Assembly: GCA_963843755.1 (NCBI GenBank)
Contig: CAWJLS010000007.1
Coordinates: 558,001 to 622,000, forward strand
Length of the DNA: 64,000 nucleotides
Reading direction: 5' to 3'
Origin: CAWJLS01 sp963843755
GTDB lineage: Bacteria; Acidobacteriota; Thermoanaerobaculia; Multivoradales; DATKCC01
Part shown: positions 1 through 12,000 of the stretch, piece by piece
How the letters are laid out: each line of letters starts with the position of its first letter
Position numbering within the stretch: position 1 is the stretch's first letter
Translations under genes and position numbers: made by a program
The notes under the pieces: generated by a model
Seen by the model: the letters and a program-made list of their open reading frames with translations, nothing else
Told to the model about the DNA's origin: nothing
Database searches by the model: none

Positions 1-3000
1 GGGATCGCCGGAGACAGCCGTCTGGACAGGGCGCTTCCCGCGTCGCGGCTCCACGAGCTGGTCCGGGCGAGCGCGGAGCGGGCGCCGGACGCCGTGGCGT
101 TGGACGGGGCGGCTCTGGATGGGGCGGCGCTGGACGGGGCGGCCTGCCAGGTGAGCTACGGCGCCCTGGTGGCCTGGGGCCGGGCCGGCGCGGCGCGGCT
201 GGCGGCGGCCGGGGTGGCGGCCGGCGTGAAGATCGGTCCGGAGGCGCCGGTCGGCGTCTTCCTGGAGCGTTCGAACGGGGCGGTGGCGGCGATCCTGGCG
301 GTGCTCGAGGCGGGCGGCGCCTACCTGCCCCTCGACCCGGCGTACCCGGACGCGCGCCTCGAGCAGATGCTGGCCGACGCGGCGCCGGTGGCGGTGCTGA
401 CGGCGCCGGACGATGCCGAGGCGACGGGCCGCCTGCGGACGCTGCTGGAACGGGCCGGGTCGAGCGCGCCGGTGGTCGAGGCGCCGCGGCTCGGGGAAGG
501 TGCCACGGATCTCGCCGTTGCCGGCGTCCCCGCCGGGAGGCCGGCGCGGACTCCGTCCGAAGCCTGCGCCTACGTCATCTACACCTCGGGCTCGACCGGG
601 CAGCCGAAGGGCGTCGGGGTGCCCCACGAGGCGGCGGCGCACCAGGCGGTGGCGGCCGCCCGGGCCTACGGCATCGCGCCCGACGACGCGTTGCTGCTGT
701 TCGCCTCCCTGAGCTTCGACCTCGGGGTCGAGCAGGCCTTCGCGCCGCTGGCGGCCGGGGCGCGGCTCTGTGTCTGGCCGGCGGAGCCGTTCTCGGCCGA
801 CGCGCTCCAGCGGTTCGTGGCGGCGCGGCGGGTGACCCGCATGAACCTGCCGACCGCGGCCTGGGTCGAGTGGCTGGGACGGGCGGCTTTCGCCGAGGAG
901 GGTGGTGACAGTGGCGACGGCGCCGGCACTGTGCCGGGCGAGCCGGTCGAGGCCGACTCCCTGGCGCTGGTGATCGCCGGCGGCGAGGCGATGCCTGCCG
1001 GGGCGGCGGCCCGCTTCCTTACGCAAAGAGAGGAGCGGATGAACGGGCGCAGCGGCGCCGCTCCCGCGACCCGCCTGATCAACGCCTACGGGCCGACCGA
1101 GGCGGTGGTCACCTCCACCCTGGAGCGGGTGGCGCTCCGACGGGACGGCGAAAGTGGCCCCGTCCCGGTCGGGCCGAGCGTGCCGATCGGCCGGCCGTTC
1201 GGCCGCGACCGGGCCTACGTCGCCGACCGGACGTTGCGGGAGGCGCCGGTCGGCGCGCCCGGGGAGCTGCTCCTCGGTGGGCCGGGCCTGGCCCGCGGCT
1301 ACCTGGGGCGGCCGGCACAGACCGCCGAGCGCTTCGTGCCCGACCCGTTCGCCCAATTCGACGGCGCCGGCCACGGTGGCACGCCCGGCGCGCGGCTCTA
1401 CCGCACCGGCGACCTGGCCCGCTGGCTGCCGGACGGGCGGTTGGAGCACCTGGGCAGGAACGACGCCCAGGTCAAGGTGCGCGGCCACCGGATCGAGCTG
1501 GGCGAGGTGGAGGCGGCGGTCCTGGCGCTCGACGGCGTCGCCGCGGGGGCGGTGGTGGCGACCCCCGGGCCGGACGTGCGCATGGTGGCGTTCGCGGTGC
1601 TGGCGAGGCCGGAGGCGGAGGCCCAGATCGAGGGCCGGACCCTGCGCGAGCGCCTTTCCGAGAGGCTCCCGGCGGCGCTGGTGCCGTCGGCGGTGGCGGT
1701 GGTGGACGCCCTGCCGGAGACCCCGTCGGGGAAGGTCGACCGGCGGGCGCTGGCGCTCCGGGCGGTCGACGTGCTCGCCCATCTGGGGGGAGCGGGCGAG
1801 GCCTCAGAACCCCCGCGGACGCCGACGGAGCACCTGGTGGCGGAAGCCTTCGCCGAGGTGCTCGGCGTGCACCAGGTAGGAGCCCAGGACGACTTCTTCC
1901 TCCTGGGCGGCCACTCGCTGCTGGCCACCCGGCTGGTGTCGCGGCTGCGGCAGCGGACCGGTGTGGAGCCGTCGCTGCGGGCGCTGTTCGAGACGCCGAC
2001 GGTGGCCGGGTTCGCCCGCTCGCTCGACCGGGAGCTGGCGGCGGCCCGGGGTGAGGAGGCGGTCTCGCTCGAGGAGGAGCTGGCGGCGGTGGCGGACGCG
2101 CCGGCGGTGGCCTCGGCGGCCCAGCGGCGGCTCTGGTTCCTCGACCGCCTCGATCCGGGCTCGACCCAGTACAGCGTGCCGGGGCGTCTCGATCTGCGCG
2201 GCCCGCTCGACACGGCGGCCCTGTCCTCGGCGCTCACCGGCGTGGCGGCGCGCCACGAGGCTCTGCGGACGGTGTTCGTCGAGGGTGTGGGCCATGAGGG
2301 TGTGGGCCATGGGGTTGTGCCGTCGGCCCGCGCCGGGGCCCGGCCGGGCTCCGCCGGGTCCTGGCCGGGCGGCGCGGGGCTCGGCGGCCCTGTACCGGTG
2401 GTCTCGCCGCCGCGGGCGGTACCGCTGCCGGTGATCGACCTGACGGCCCTGCCCGGTCGGGCGCCGATCTCCGCGGCGGGCCGGGGTGCATCGAGCCCGC
2501 CCGGCGCGACCGGCCGAGCGGCGAGCCCGGGTCTTCAGGAGGCCCGGACCAGGGGCGGGGCCGGCGGCGAGACAGAGGCCGGTGTCGGGACAGGGGCCGG
2601 CGCCGAGACAGAGGCCGGTGTCGGGACAGAGGCCGGAGCGGAGACACGGGCCGAAGCAGAGGCCGAGCGCCTGGCGGTGGCGGAGGCGCTGCGGCCGTTC
2701 GACCTGGCCCACGGCCCGCTGCTCCGCACCGCCCTGGTGCGCCTCGCCCCGGAGCGCCACCACCTGGTCGTGAACCTGCACCACATCGTCTCCGACGGCT
2801 GGTCGGTCGGCGTGTTCGTCGAGGAGGTGGCGGAGCTCTACCGGGCGCGGTATGAGCAGCGGGCGCCGGCTCTGCCGCCGCTGCGGCTCCAGTACGGCGA
2901 CTACGCCAAGCTCCAGGAGCGGCGCCTGGCCGCCGGGCTGCTGGCCGCGCAGCTCGATCACTGGACGGCGCGGCTCGCGGACCTGGTGGGGGAGGAGGCG

Positions 3001-6000
3001 GTGGGGTGGCCCCACGACCGGCCGCGGCCGGCCGATCCGGCGCGCCGGGGAGCGACGGAGGCCGTCGCGCTGCCGCCCGATCTCGCGGCGGGGCTCACCC
3101 GCGTGGCCCGGGAGCACGGTCTCTCGGAGTTCATGGTCGAGCTGGCGGTCCTGCTCGTCCTGCTGCGGCGCTCGACCGGCCGGGACGACCTGGCGGTCGG
3201 AATGCCGATCGCCAACCGTCACCGGCTGGAGAGCGAGGGCCTGATCGGCCTGCTGGTCAATACCCTGGTGCTGCGCACGGATCTGTCGGGCGATCCGACG
3301 GTGGCCGAGGCGCTCGACCGGGTGCGGGAGACGGCGCTCGACGCCTACGCCCACCAGGATCTGCCGTTCGAGCGCCTGGTGGAGGAGCTCTCCCCGGAGC
3401 GCCGTCTCGGGCGCAACCCCCTGTTCGAGGTCATGGTCTCGCACCAGCGCGAGACCCGCGCGGCGCCGGAGCTGCCGGGGATCGAGACGACCGTGCTGGC
3501 GGTGGAGACGGGGGCCGCGAAGCTCGACCTGGCGCTCCAGACGATCGAGCGCGACGGGCGGATCTGGGTGAGCGTTGGCTACGACGTCGAGCTGTTCGAT
3601 CGCACCACCGTCGGCCGTCTCCTGGCCGGCTACTTGACGGTGGCGCGGAGCCTGATCGGGGCGGTCGAGGAGGACGGGGCGCGGGGGACGCCGCTCTCGG
3701 CCCTCGTCGACCTGCCGGCCGCCGAGCGCCACCAGGTGCTGGCGGAGTGGAGCGTGCCCGAGGGGCGCGTCGCCCTCGAGGGGGCGGACTTCACGGGGGG
3801 CGGCGCTCCGGCGCTCCGGCTCCACGACCTGGTCCGGGCGAGCGCCGAGAGGGCGCCGGACGCGGTGGCGCTCGACGGCGAGAGCGGACAGGTGACCTAC
3901 GGCGCCCTGGTGCGGTGGGCGCTGGCGGGCGCGGCGCGGCTGGCGGCGGCGGGCGTGACGATCCGGCCGGACGCTGAGGTCGGCGTCTTCCTGGAGCGTT
4001 CGGCCACGGCGGTCGCCGCCAACCTGGCGGTGCTGGAGGCGGGCGGCGCCTACCTGCCCCTCGACCCGAGCTCTCCGGACGCCCGCATCGAGCAGATGCT
4101 CGCCGACGCCGCGCCGGTGGCCGTCTTCGCCGCGCCGGACGGCGTCTCCCGGCTCCGCGCCCTGCTCGAGACCGCCGGCGGCTCGGCGCCGGTGATCGAG
4201 ATGCCCGGGCTCGGGGCGGTGGCGCGGGAGGGCGGTGGCGAGCCGCCGGCTGCCGTCCAGCTCCGCTCCCAGGCTCGGGTACCGAGCCCGGAGTCGGCCT
4301 GTGCCTACATCATCTACACCTCCGGGTCGACCGGCCGGCCGAAGGGGGTCGGCGTGCCCCACGGGGCGGCGGCGCGCCAGGCCCTGGCCGTGGCGCGGGC
4401 CTACGGCGTCGGCTCCGGCGACCGGATGGTGCTGTTCGCCTCCCTCGGCTTCGACCTCAGCGTCGAGCAGATCTTCGTCCCCCTGGCCGCGGGGGCGCGG
4501 GCCTGCCTCTGGCCGGTGGAGCCGTTCTCGGCGGACGCGCTGCGGCGGTTCGTGGCCTCCCACCAGGTGACCCGGATGAGCCTGCCGACCGCCGCCTGGG
4601 TCGAGTGGTCGGGCCTGCCGCAGGACGGCCGGGCGGAGGAGGGCTCCCTGCACCTGGTGATGGCCGGTGGCGAGGCGATGCCGGCGTCGGCGGCGGAGCG
4701 GTTCGTCCGCCGGCCCGAGGCGGTGGGCGGGGCGTCGACCCCGACGATCGAGCTGCTCAACGCCTACGGACCGACCGAGGTGGTGGTCAGCTCGACCCTG
4801 GAGTGGGTGGCCCGGAGCTGGAAGGACGGCGACGGGGGGCGGCGGAGCGTGCCGATCGGCCGCCCCTTCGGCCGCGACCGGGTGTTCGTCACCGACCGGC
4901 GGTTGCGGCCGGCGCCCGTCGGCACGCCGGGCGAGCTGGTGCTCGGCGGCCCGGGCCTGAGCCGCGGCTATCTCGGGCGGCCGGCGCTGACCGCCGAGCG
5001 GTTCGTCCCCGACCCGTTCGCGGGCGAGCAGCCCGGCGCCCGCCTCTACCGCACCGGCGACCTGGCCCGTTGGCTGCCCGACGGGCGGCTGGAGCACCTG
5101 GGCAGGAACGATGCTCAGGTCAAGGTGCGGGGCCACCGGGTGGAGCTGGGGGAGATCGAGTCGGCCCTGCTGCACCTCGATGGCGTCGCCGCCGCCGCGG
5201 TGGTGGCGACCCCCGGGCCGGACGTGCGCCTGGTGGCGTTCGTGCTGGCCCAGGAGCCGGAGGCCGCCCCCGAGGGCCGCGCCCTGCGCCGACGCCTGGC
5301 GGAGACTCTGCCGGCGGCGATGGTGCCGTCGGCGGTGGCGGTGGTGGAGTCGCTGCCGGAGACCCCGTCCGGCAAGGTCGACCGGCGGGCCTTGGCGGAT
5401 CGGACGGCCGAGGTGCTGGCCGGCCTGGGGCGAGCGGGCGGGCTCGGCGAGGGCGCGGTTCCGCCCAGGACGGCCGCCGAACAACAGGTGGCGTCCGTCT
5501 TCGCCGAGGTGCTCGGAGTCGGGGAGGTCGGCGCCCACGACGACTTCTTCGCCCTCGGCGGCCACTCGCTGCTGGCCGCCCGCGTGGTCTCGCGGCTGCG
5601 GGAGCGCCTGGGGGTGGAGCCGTCGCTCCGGGACCTGTTCGAGGCGCCGACGGTGGCCGGGTTCGCCCGCTCGCTCGAGCGGGCGCTGGCGGCCTCGCTG
5701 GAGCAGGAGGGGTCGCTCGACGAGGAGCTGGCAAAGGTCGCCGGAGAGCCGCCGGTGGTGTCGGCGGCCCAGCGCCGTTTCTGGTTCCTCGACCGCCTGG
5801 AGCCGGGGTCGGCGCTCTACAGCGTGCCGGGGCGCCTGGAGCTGCGCGGAGATCTCGACGCCGGGGCGCTGGCGGCGGCGCTCAGCGGCGTGACGGCTCG
5901 GCACGATGCCCTGCGCACGGTGTTCGTCGAAGCCTCGTCCCACGAGCCGGGCGGCGTGATGTCGCCGGTCTCGGTCCGTGTGCTGGCCGGGGCGGTGGCC

Positions 6001-9000
6001 CACGGCGAGGACGGAGTGGGCGGGCCGGTGCCGGTGGTCCGCGAGCCGACGGCGGTGCCGCTGCCGGTGATCGATCTGAGCGCCCTGCCCGGTGAGCGGA
6101 AGGCGGAGGCGGCGCAGGCGGCGGGCGCGGGGAGCGAGGCGGAGCGCCTGGCGGTGGCGGAGGCGCTCCGGCCGTTCGACCTGGCGGTCGGACCGCTGCT
6201 GCGCGTCGCCTTGGTGCGGCTGGGTCCGGAGCGTCACCACCTGCTGGTGAACCTGCACCACATCGTCTCCGACGGATGGTCGGTCGGCCTGTTCGTCGGC
6301 GAGGTGGCGGAGCTCTACCGGGCGCGGCTCGAAGGGCGTCCGGCCGCCCTGCCGCCCATGCGGCTCCAGTACGGCGACTACGCCAAGCTCCAGGAGCGGC
6401 GCCTGGACGGCGGGCTGCTGGCGCTGCAGCTCGATCACTGGCGGGAGCGTCTGCGGGGCGTGGAGTCCGTCGGCTGGCCCCACGACCGGCCGCGACCGGA
6501 GGGCTCGTCGCGCCGCGGGGGGACGGAGGCGGTGGAGCTGCCACCCGGCCTGGCGGGGGACCTCGCCCGTCTGGCCCGCGAGCGGGAGGTGTCGGAGTTC
6601 ATGGTCGAGCTGGCGATCCTCCTGATCCTGCTCGCCCGCGCGACCGGCCGGGACGACCTGGTGGTCGGAACGCCGATCGCCAACCGTCACCGCCTGGAGA
6701 GCGAAGGGCTGATCGGCCTGCTGGTCAACACCCTGGTGCTGCGGACCGACCTGTCCGGCGATCCGACGGTCGGTGAGCTGCTCGACCGGGTGCGGGAGAC
6801 GGCGCTCGACGCCTTCGCCCACCAGGATCTGCCGTTCGAGCGGCTGGTCGAAGAGCTCGCCCCGGACCGCCGGCAGGGGGGCAACCCGCTGTTCGAGGTC
6901 ATGCTCTCCCACCACCGCGAGACGCACCGCCCGCCGACCCTGCCCGGCCTGGAGACGCGCATGCTGCCGGTGGAGACGGGGACCGCGAAGCTCGACCTGG
7001 GCCTCCAGACGGTCGAGCGGGACGGGCGGACCTGGATCACCGCGGGCTACGACGCCGGGCTGTTCGACCGCTCGACGATCCGGCGCCTCCTGGCCGGCTA
7101 CCGGGTGGTGGCGCGGAGACTCGTCGGGGCTTTGGAGAGGCCGCTCTCCGCCCTCGATCACCTGCCCCGGGCCGAGCGCCACCAGGTGGTGGCCGAGTGG
7201 AGCCGGCCGGCGGATGTCGGAGCTGGACGGCCCGGGGGACCCGGGCGCGCGGAGGAGGGCATGCCGGGATCGTCGCTGCTCGATCTGGTGCGGGCGAGCG
7301 CGCAGCGGGCGCCGGACGCGGTGGCGCTCGACGGCGCGGGTGAGCAGGTGACCTACGGCGCCCTCGTCGCCTGGGCCCGGGCGGGCGCCGCCCGGCTGGC
7401 CGGCGCCGGGGTGACGGCCGGGGCGGACGTGCCGGTGGCGGTGTTCGTCGAGCGCTCCGCCGCGGCGGTGGCGGCGATCCTCGCGGTGCTCGAGGCGGGG
7501 GGCACCTACCTGGCGCTCGATCCCGCCCTGCCGGACGCGCGAATCGAGCAGATGCTGGCCGACGCGGCGCCGGTGGCGGTGGTCCTGCCGCCGGGCGATC
7601 CGGCGGCGGCGGACCGGCTGGCCGTCCTGCGCGAGCGCTCGGGGTGCCGGGCCGCGGTGCTCGAACTGCCGGCGCCGGGCAGTGGCGGCGGCGCGGCGGC
7701 ATCCGGGGCGGTGGCGGCCTCCGCGGCCGAGGCTTGCGCCTACGTCATCTACACCTCCGGCTCGACCGGGCGGCCGAAAGGGGTCGGCGTCTCCCACGGC
7801 GCCGCGGCGCACCAGGCGTTGGCGGCGGCGCGGGCCTGCGGCATCGGCGCCGACGACCGCACGGTGCTGTTCGCCTCCCTCGGCTTCGACCTCAGCGTCC
7901 AGCAGGTCTTCGCCCCCCTGGCGTCGGGGGCGCGGATCTGCCTGTGGCCGGTGGCGCCGTTCTCGGCCGAGGCGCTCCGGCGGTTCGTGGCCGCCCACCG
8001 GGTGACCCGGATGAGCCTGCCGGCCGCGGCCTGGGCCGAGTGGGTCGGCCTGCCGGAGGACGGCCGGTCCGAGGAGAGCTCGCTGGCCCTGGTGATGGCC
8101 GGCGGCGAGGCGATGCCGGTCGCGGCGGCGGAGCGCTTCGTCGATCGGGTCGCGGCAACCCCGGCAGCGCCGGCGATCGAGCTGGTCAACGCCTACGGCC
8201 CGACCGAGGCGGTGGTCTGCTCCACCCTCGAGTGGGTGGCGCGCACCTGGCGTGAGGGCGATCGCGGGCGGCGGAGCGTGCCGATCGGCCGGCCGTTCGG
8301 CCGCGACCGGGCCTACGTGGTCGACCGGGCGCTCGATCCGGCGGGGGTGGGGGCCCCGGGCGAGCTGGTGCTGGGCGGCCCGGGGCTGGCCCGCGGCTAC
8401 CTGGGGCGGCCGGCGCTGACCGCGGAGCGGTTCGTCCCCGACCCCTTCGCCGGCACCGACCGGGGCGAGGCTGGCTCAGTTGGCTCTGCGGGCGCCCGCC
8501 TCTACCGCACCGGCGATCTCGTCCGCTGGCTGCCCGACGGGCGGCTGGAGCACCTGGGCAGGAACGACGCCCAGGTCAAGGTGCGCGGCCACCGGGTGGA
8601 GCTGGGCGAGGTGGAGGCGGTCCTGTCGGAGCACGACGGTGTCGCCGCGGCCGCGGTGGTGGCGACCGCCGGACCGGACGTGCGGCTCGTGGCGTTTGCT
8701 GTCGCGCGGCGCTCGCCGGGGGCGGACGGCGGGCCGGAGGCGGAGGCGCTGCGCAAGCACCTGGCCGGGCGTCTCCCTCCCGCCCTGGTGCCGGCGGCGG
8801 TGCAGGTGGTGGAGTCGCTGCCGGAGACGTCGGCGGGCAAGGTCGACCGGCGGGCGCTGCGGGAGCGGGCGGCCGAGGTGCTGGCCGGGCTGGGTGGACG
8901 GGGAGGACGAGGTCGGGGAGGGGAGCCGCCGCGGACGCCGATGGAGACGCTGGTGGCGGCGGTGTTCGGCGAGGTTCTCGGTGTGCGGGAGGTGGGCGCC

Positions 9001-12000
9001 GACGACGATTTCTTCGCCCTCGGCGGGCACTCGCTCCTCGCCACCCGCCTGGTCTCGCGGCTGCGGGAGCTGGTCGGCGTCGAGATCCCCTTGCGGACCC
9101 TGTTCGACCGTCCGACGGTGGCCGCCCTGGCCGAGGTGGCGGCCGGCCTGGGAGCCGGTGCCGGCGACCTCCATGCGCCGACGCCCCTGGCGCCGGAGCT
9201 GCGCGCCGCCGGCGTCCCCCTGTCGTTCGCCCAGGAGCGCCTCTGGATCCTGGAGCAGATCGAGCCGGGGACCGTGGCCTACACGATCCCGTTCGCCGCC
9301 CGGTTCCGGGGCCGGCTCGACACGGCGGCGCTGGCCGCCGCCTTCTCCTCCGTGGTGGCACGCCACGAGGCGCTGCGGACCGTCTTCCGGGCGTCGGGCG
9401 GCACGCCGGTCCAGGTCGTGCTTCCCGCGGCGCCCCATGCGCTACCGGTGGTCGACCTGTCCGGCCTCGCGGCCCGTGCCGTGCCCGGTGACGAGCGCAC
9501 CCGCGCCGCCCTGGAGCGTCTCCATTCGCGGCTCCAGCGGCAGCCGTTCGACCTCGAGCACGACCCCATGCTGCGCACCGTCCTGGTGCGCGAGGCGGCG
9601 ACCAGCCATGTGCTCTGGGCGTCGGTGCACCACCTGGTGGCCGACGGCTGGTCGGTGGAGGTGCTGCTGCGCGAGGTCGCCGCGCTCTACGGCGCCCACG
9701 GCGCCGACGACGCCCGCGGAGACCGGCCGGCGCCGGTGCTGCCGGAGCTGCCGATCCAGTACGGCGACTTCGCGGTCTGGCAGCGCCGCCGCCTGGACGG
9801 GGGGCTGCGGGAGCGCCAGCTCGCCTACTGGCGGCGCCGGCTCGACGGTGCGCCGGAGGGGGGGACCGAGCTCCCTCTCGACGCCCCGCGGCCGCCGGTC
9901 CGCGCGTTCCGGGGAGACCGGGCGGGAACCACCTTCGAGCCCGCCCTGACCGACGGCCTGAAGGCGCTCGCCCGCCACGGCGGCGCCTCGCTGTTCATGG
10001 TGCTGCTGGCGGCCTTCAAGCTCCTGCTGGCGCGGCTTTCGGGCGACCGGGACGTGGTCGTGGGCGCGCCGGTCGCCGGCCGCGAGCACACCTCCCTCGA
10101 GCCGCTGATGGGGATGTTCTTGAACACCCTCGTCCTGCGGACCGACCTGTCCGGCGCCCCGACCTTCGAGGAGCTGCTGGTGCGGGTGCGCGAGACCTCC
10201 CTCGGCGCCTTCGCCCACCAGGACGTGCCGTTCGAGATGCTGCTCGACGAGCTCGGGACCGAGCGCGACCTGTCGCGGACCCCCTGGTTCCAGGTCTTCT
10301 TCAACATGTTCACCGCCTCGGCGGCCAAGCCGGAGCTGCCGGGGCTGGTGGCCGAGACGGTGGCGGCGCCGAGCGCGCCGGCCAAGCTCGACCTGACGCT
10401 CTACGTCACGGTGCCCGCCCGCGGCGGCGTCCACCTGGAGGCGGTCTACAACGCGGACCTGTTCGAGCCGCCGACCATCGACCGCCTGCTCGGCCAGTAC
10501 CGGGCGGTCCTGGAGCAGGTGGTCGCGGAGCCGGCGGCGAGCATCGAGCGCTACTCGCTGGTGACGCCGGAGGCGGCGGCCGTGCTGCCCGATCCCCGCG
10601 CGGCGCTCGACGGCACCTGGCGCGGGCCGATCCACGCCGCGCTCGTCGCGCGGGCGCGCCGCGCGCCTGACCGGGTGGCGGTGACCGACCCCGATGGAGC
10701 CTGGACCTACGCCGCGGTGGGGGAGCGTGCGGCGCGCCTCGCCCACCGCCTGATCGCCCTCGGGGTCGCGCCGGGCGACCGGGTGGCGATCCTCGCCCAC
10801 CGGAGCGTGCCGCTCGTCTGGACCGTGCTCGGCGTGCTCGAGGCCGGCGCCGCCTTCGTCCTGCTCGACCCCGCCTATCCGCCCGCCCGCCTGGCGGAGA
10901 TGGCCGAGCTGGCGGCGCCGCGGGCATTCGTCCACCTGGAGGCGGCGGGCGAGCCGCCGGCCGAGCTCCTCTCGGCCCTGGCCGCGCAGGCTGCGCTGGA
11001 CGCCCCGGCCGCGACGGGCGTCCCCCACCTGGTCGTGCGCCGCGACGGCCGCGGGCTGGGAGCCGACGCGCCCGGTGCCGCCGCGGCGCCGCCGTCCGCG
11101 GCCGCTCCGGCGATCGAGGTCGGTCCCGACGACCCGGCCTATCTCGCCTTCACCTCGGGCTCGACCGGCAAGCCGAAGGGCATCCTGGGCCGCCACGGCT
11201 CCCTGACCCACTTCCTGCCCTGGCAGTGCGAGCGCTTCGGCCTGACCGGGGACGACCGCTTCACCATGCTCTCGGGGCTCGCCCACGACCCGCTGCACCG
11301 GGACCTGTTCACCCCGCTCTGGCTCGGCGCGACGCTGGCGGCGCCGGCGCCGGAGAGCCTGCTGATCCCTGGCGCCCTGGCCGCCTGGATGGCCCGCGAG
11401 CGCCTGAGCGTCGCCCACCTGACCCCGGCCATGGGACAGGTGCTGGCGGAGCCGCCCGGGGTCGGGGAGCGGCCGGTGGTGGATTCCCTGCGCCGGGTCT
11501 TCCTGGTCGGCGACGCGCTGACCAGGAGCCACGTCCAGCGCCTCCGGGAGCTGGCGCCCGGGGTCTCGTGCGTCAACCTGTACGGCTCGACCGAGACCCA
11601 GCGCGCGGTCAGCTTCCACGAGGCCAACGAGGCCAACGAGGCCAACGGGGCGCAACCGGACGCGGGCCGGCGCGGGCGGGCGGTGCTCCCGCTCGGGCGG
11701 GGCATGGCGGGGGCCCAGCTCCTGGTGCTCACCTCCGAGGATGCCCTGGCCGGGATCGGCGAGGTCGGCGAGATCGCCGTCCGCAGCCCCCATCTCGCCC
11801 TCGGCTACCTGGACGAGCCGGAGCTCACGGCGCGCAAGTTCACCCGCAACCCCCTCGGGCTCGACGCGACGGACCGCGTCTACCGGACCGGCGACCTGGG
11901 GCGCTACCTGCCGGACGGCTCGGTCGAGCACGTCGGCCGCATCGACCAGCAGGTCAAGATCCGCGGCTTCCGGGTCGAGCCGGGGGAGATCGCGGCGCGG

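Noticed and set aside
1804..7998. Very long stop-free frame on the minus strand (about 2060 codons), and another at 27430-44211 (about 5590 codons)
   Set aside because: They are antisense to NRPS modules, are rich in Arg/Gly/Pro/His and show no domain motif. Long antisense frames are expected at this GC content.
2100..10590. Heterocyclization (Cy) domains in the first NRPS
   Set aside because: All three condensation domains have HHxxxDG and not the DxxxxD motif of Cy domains.
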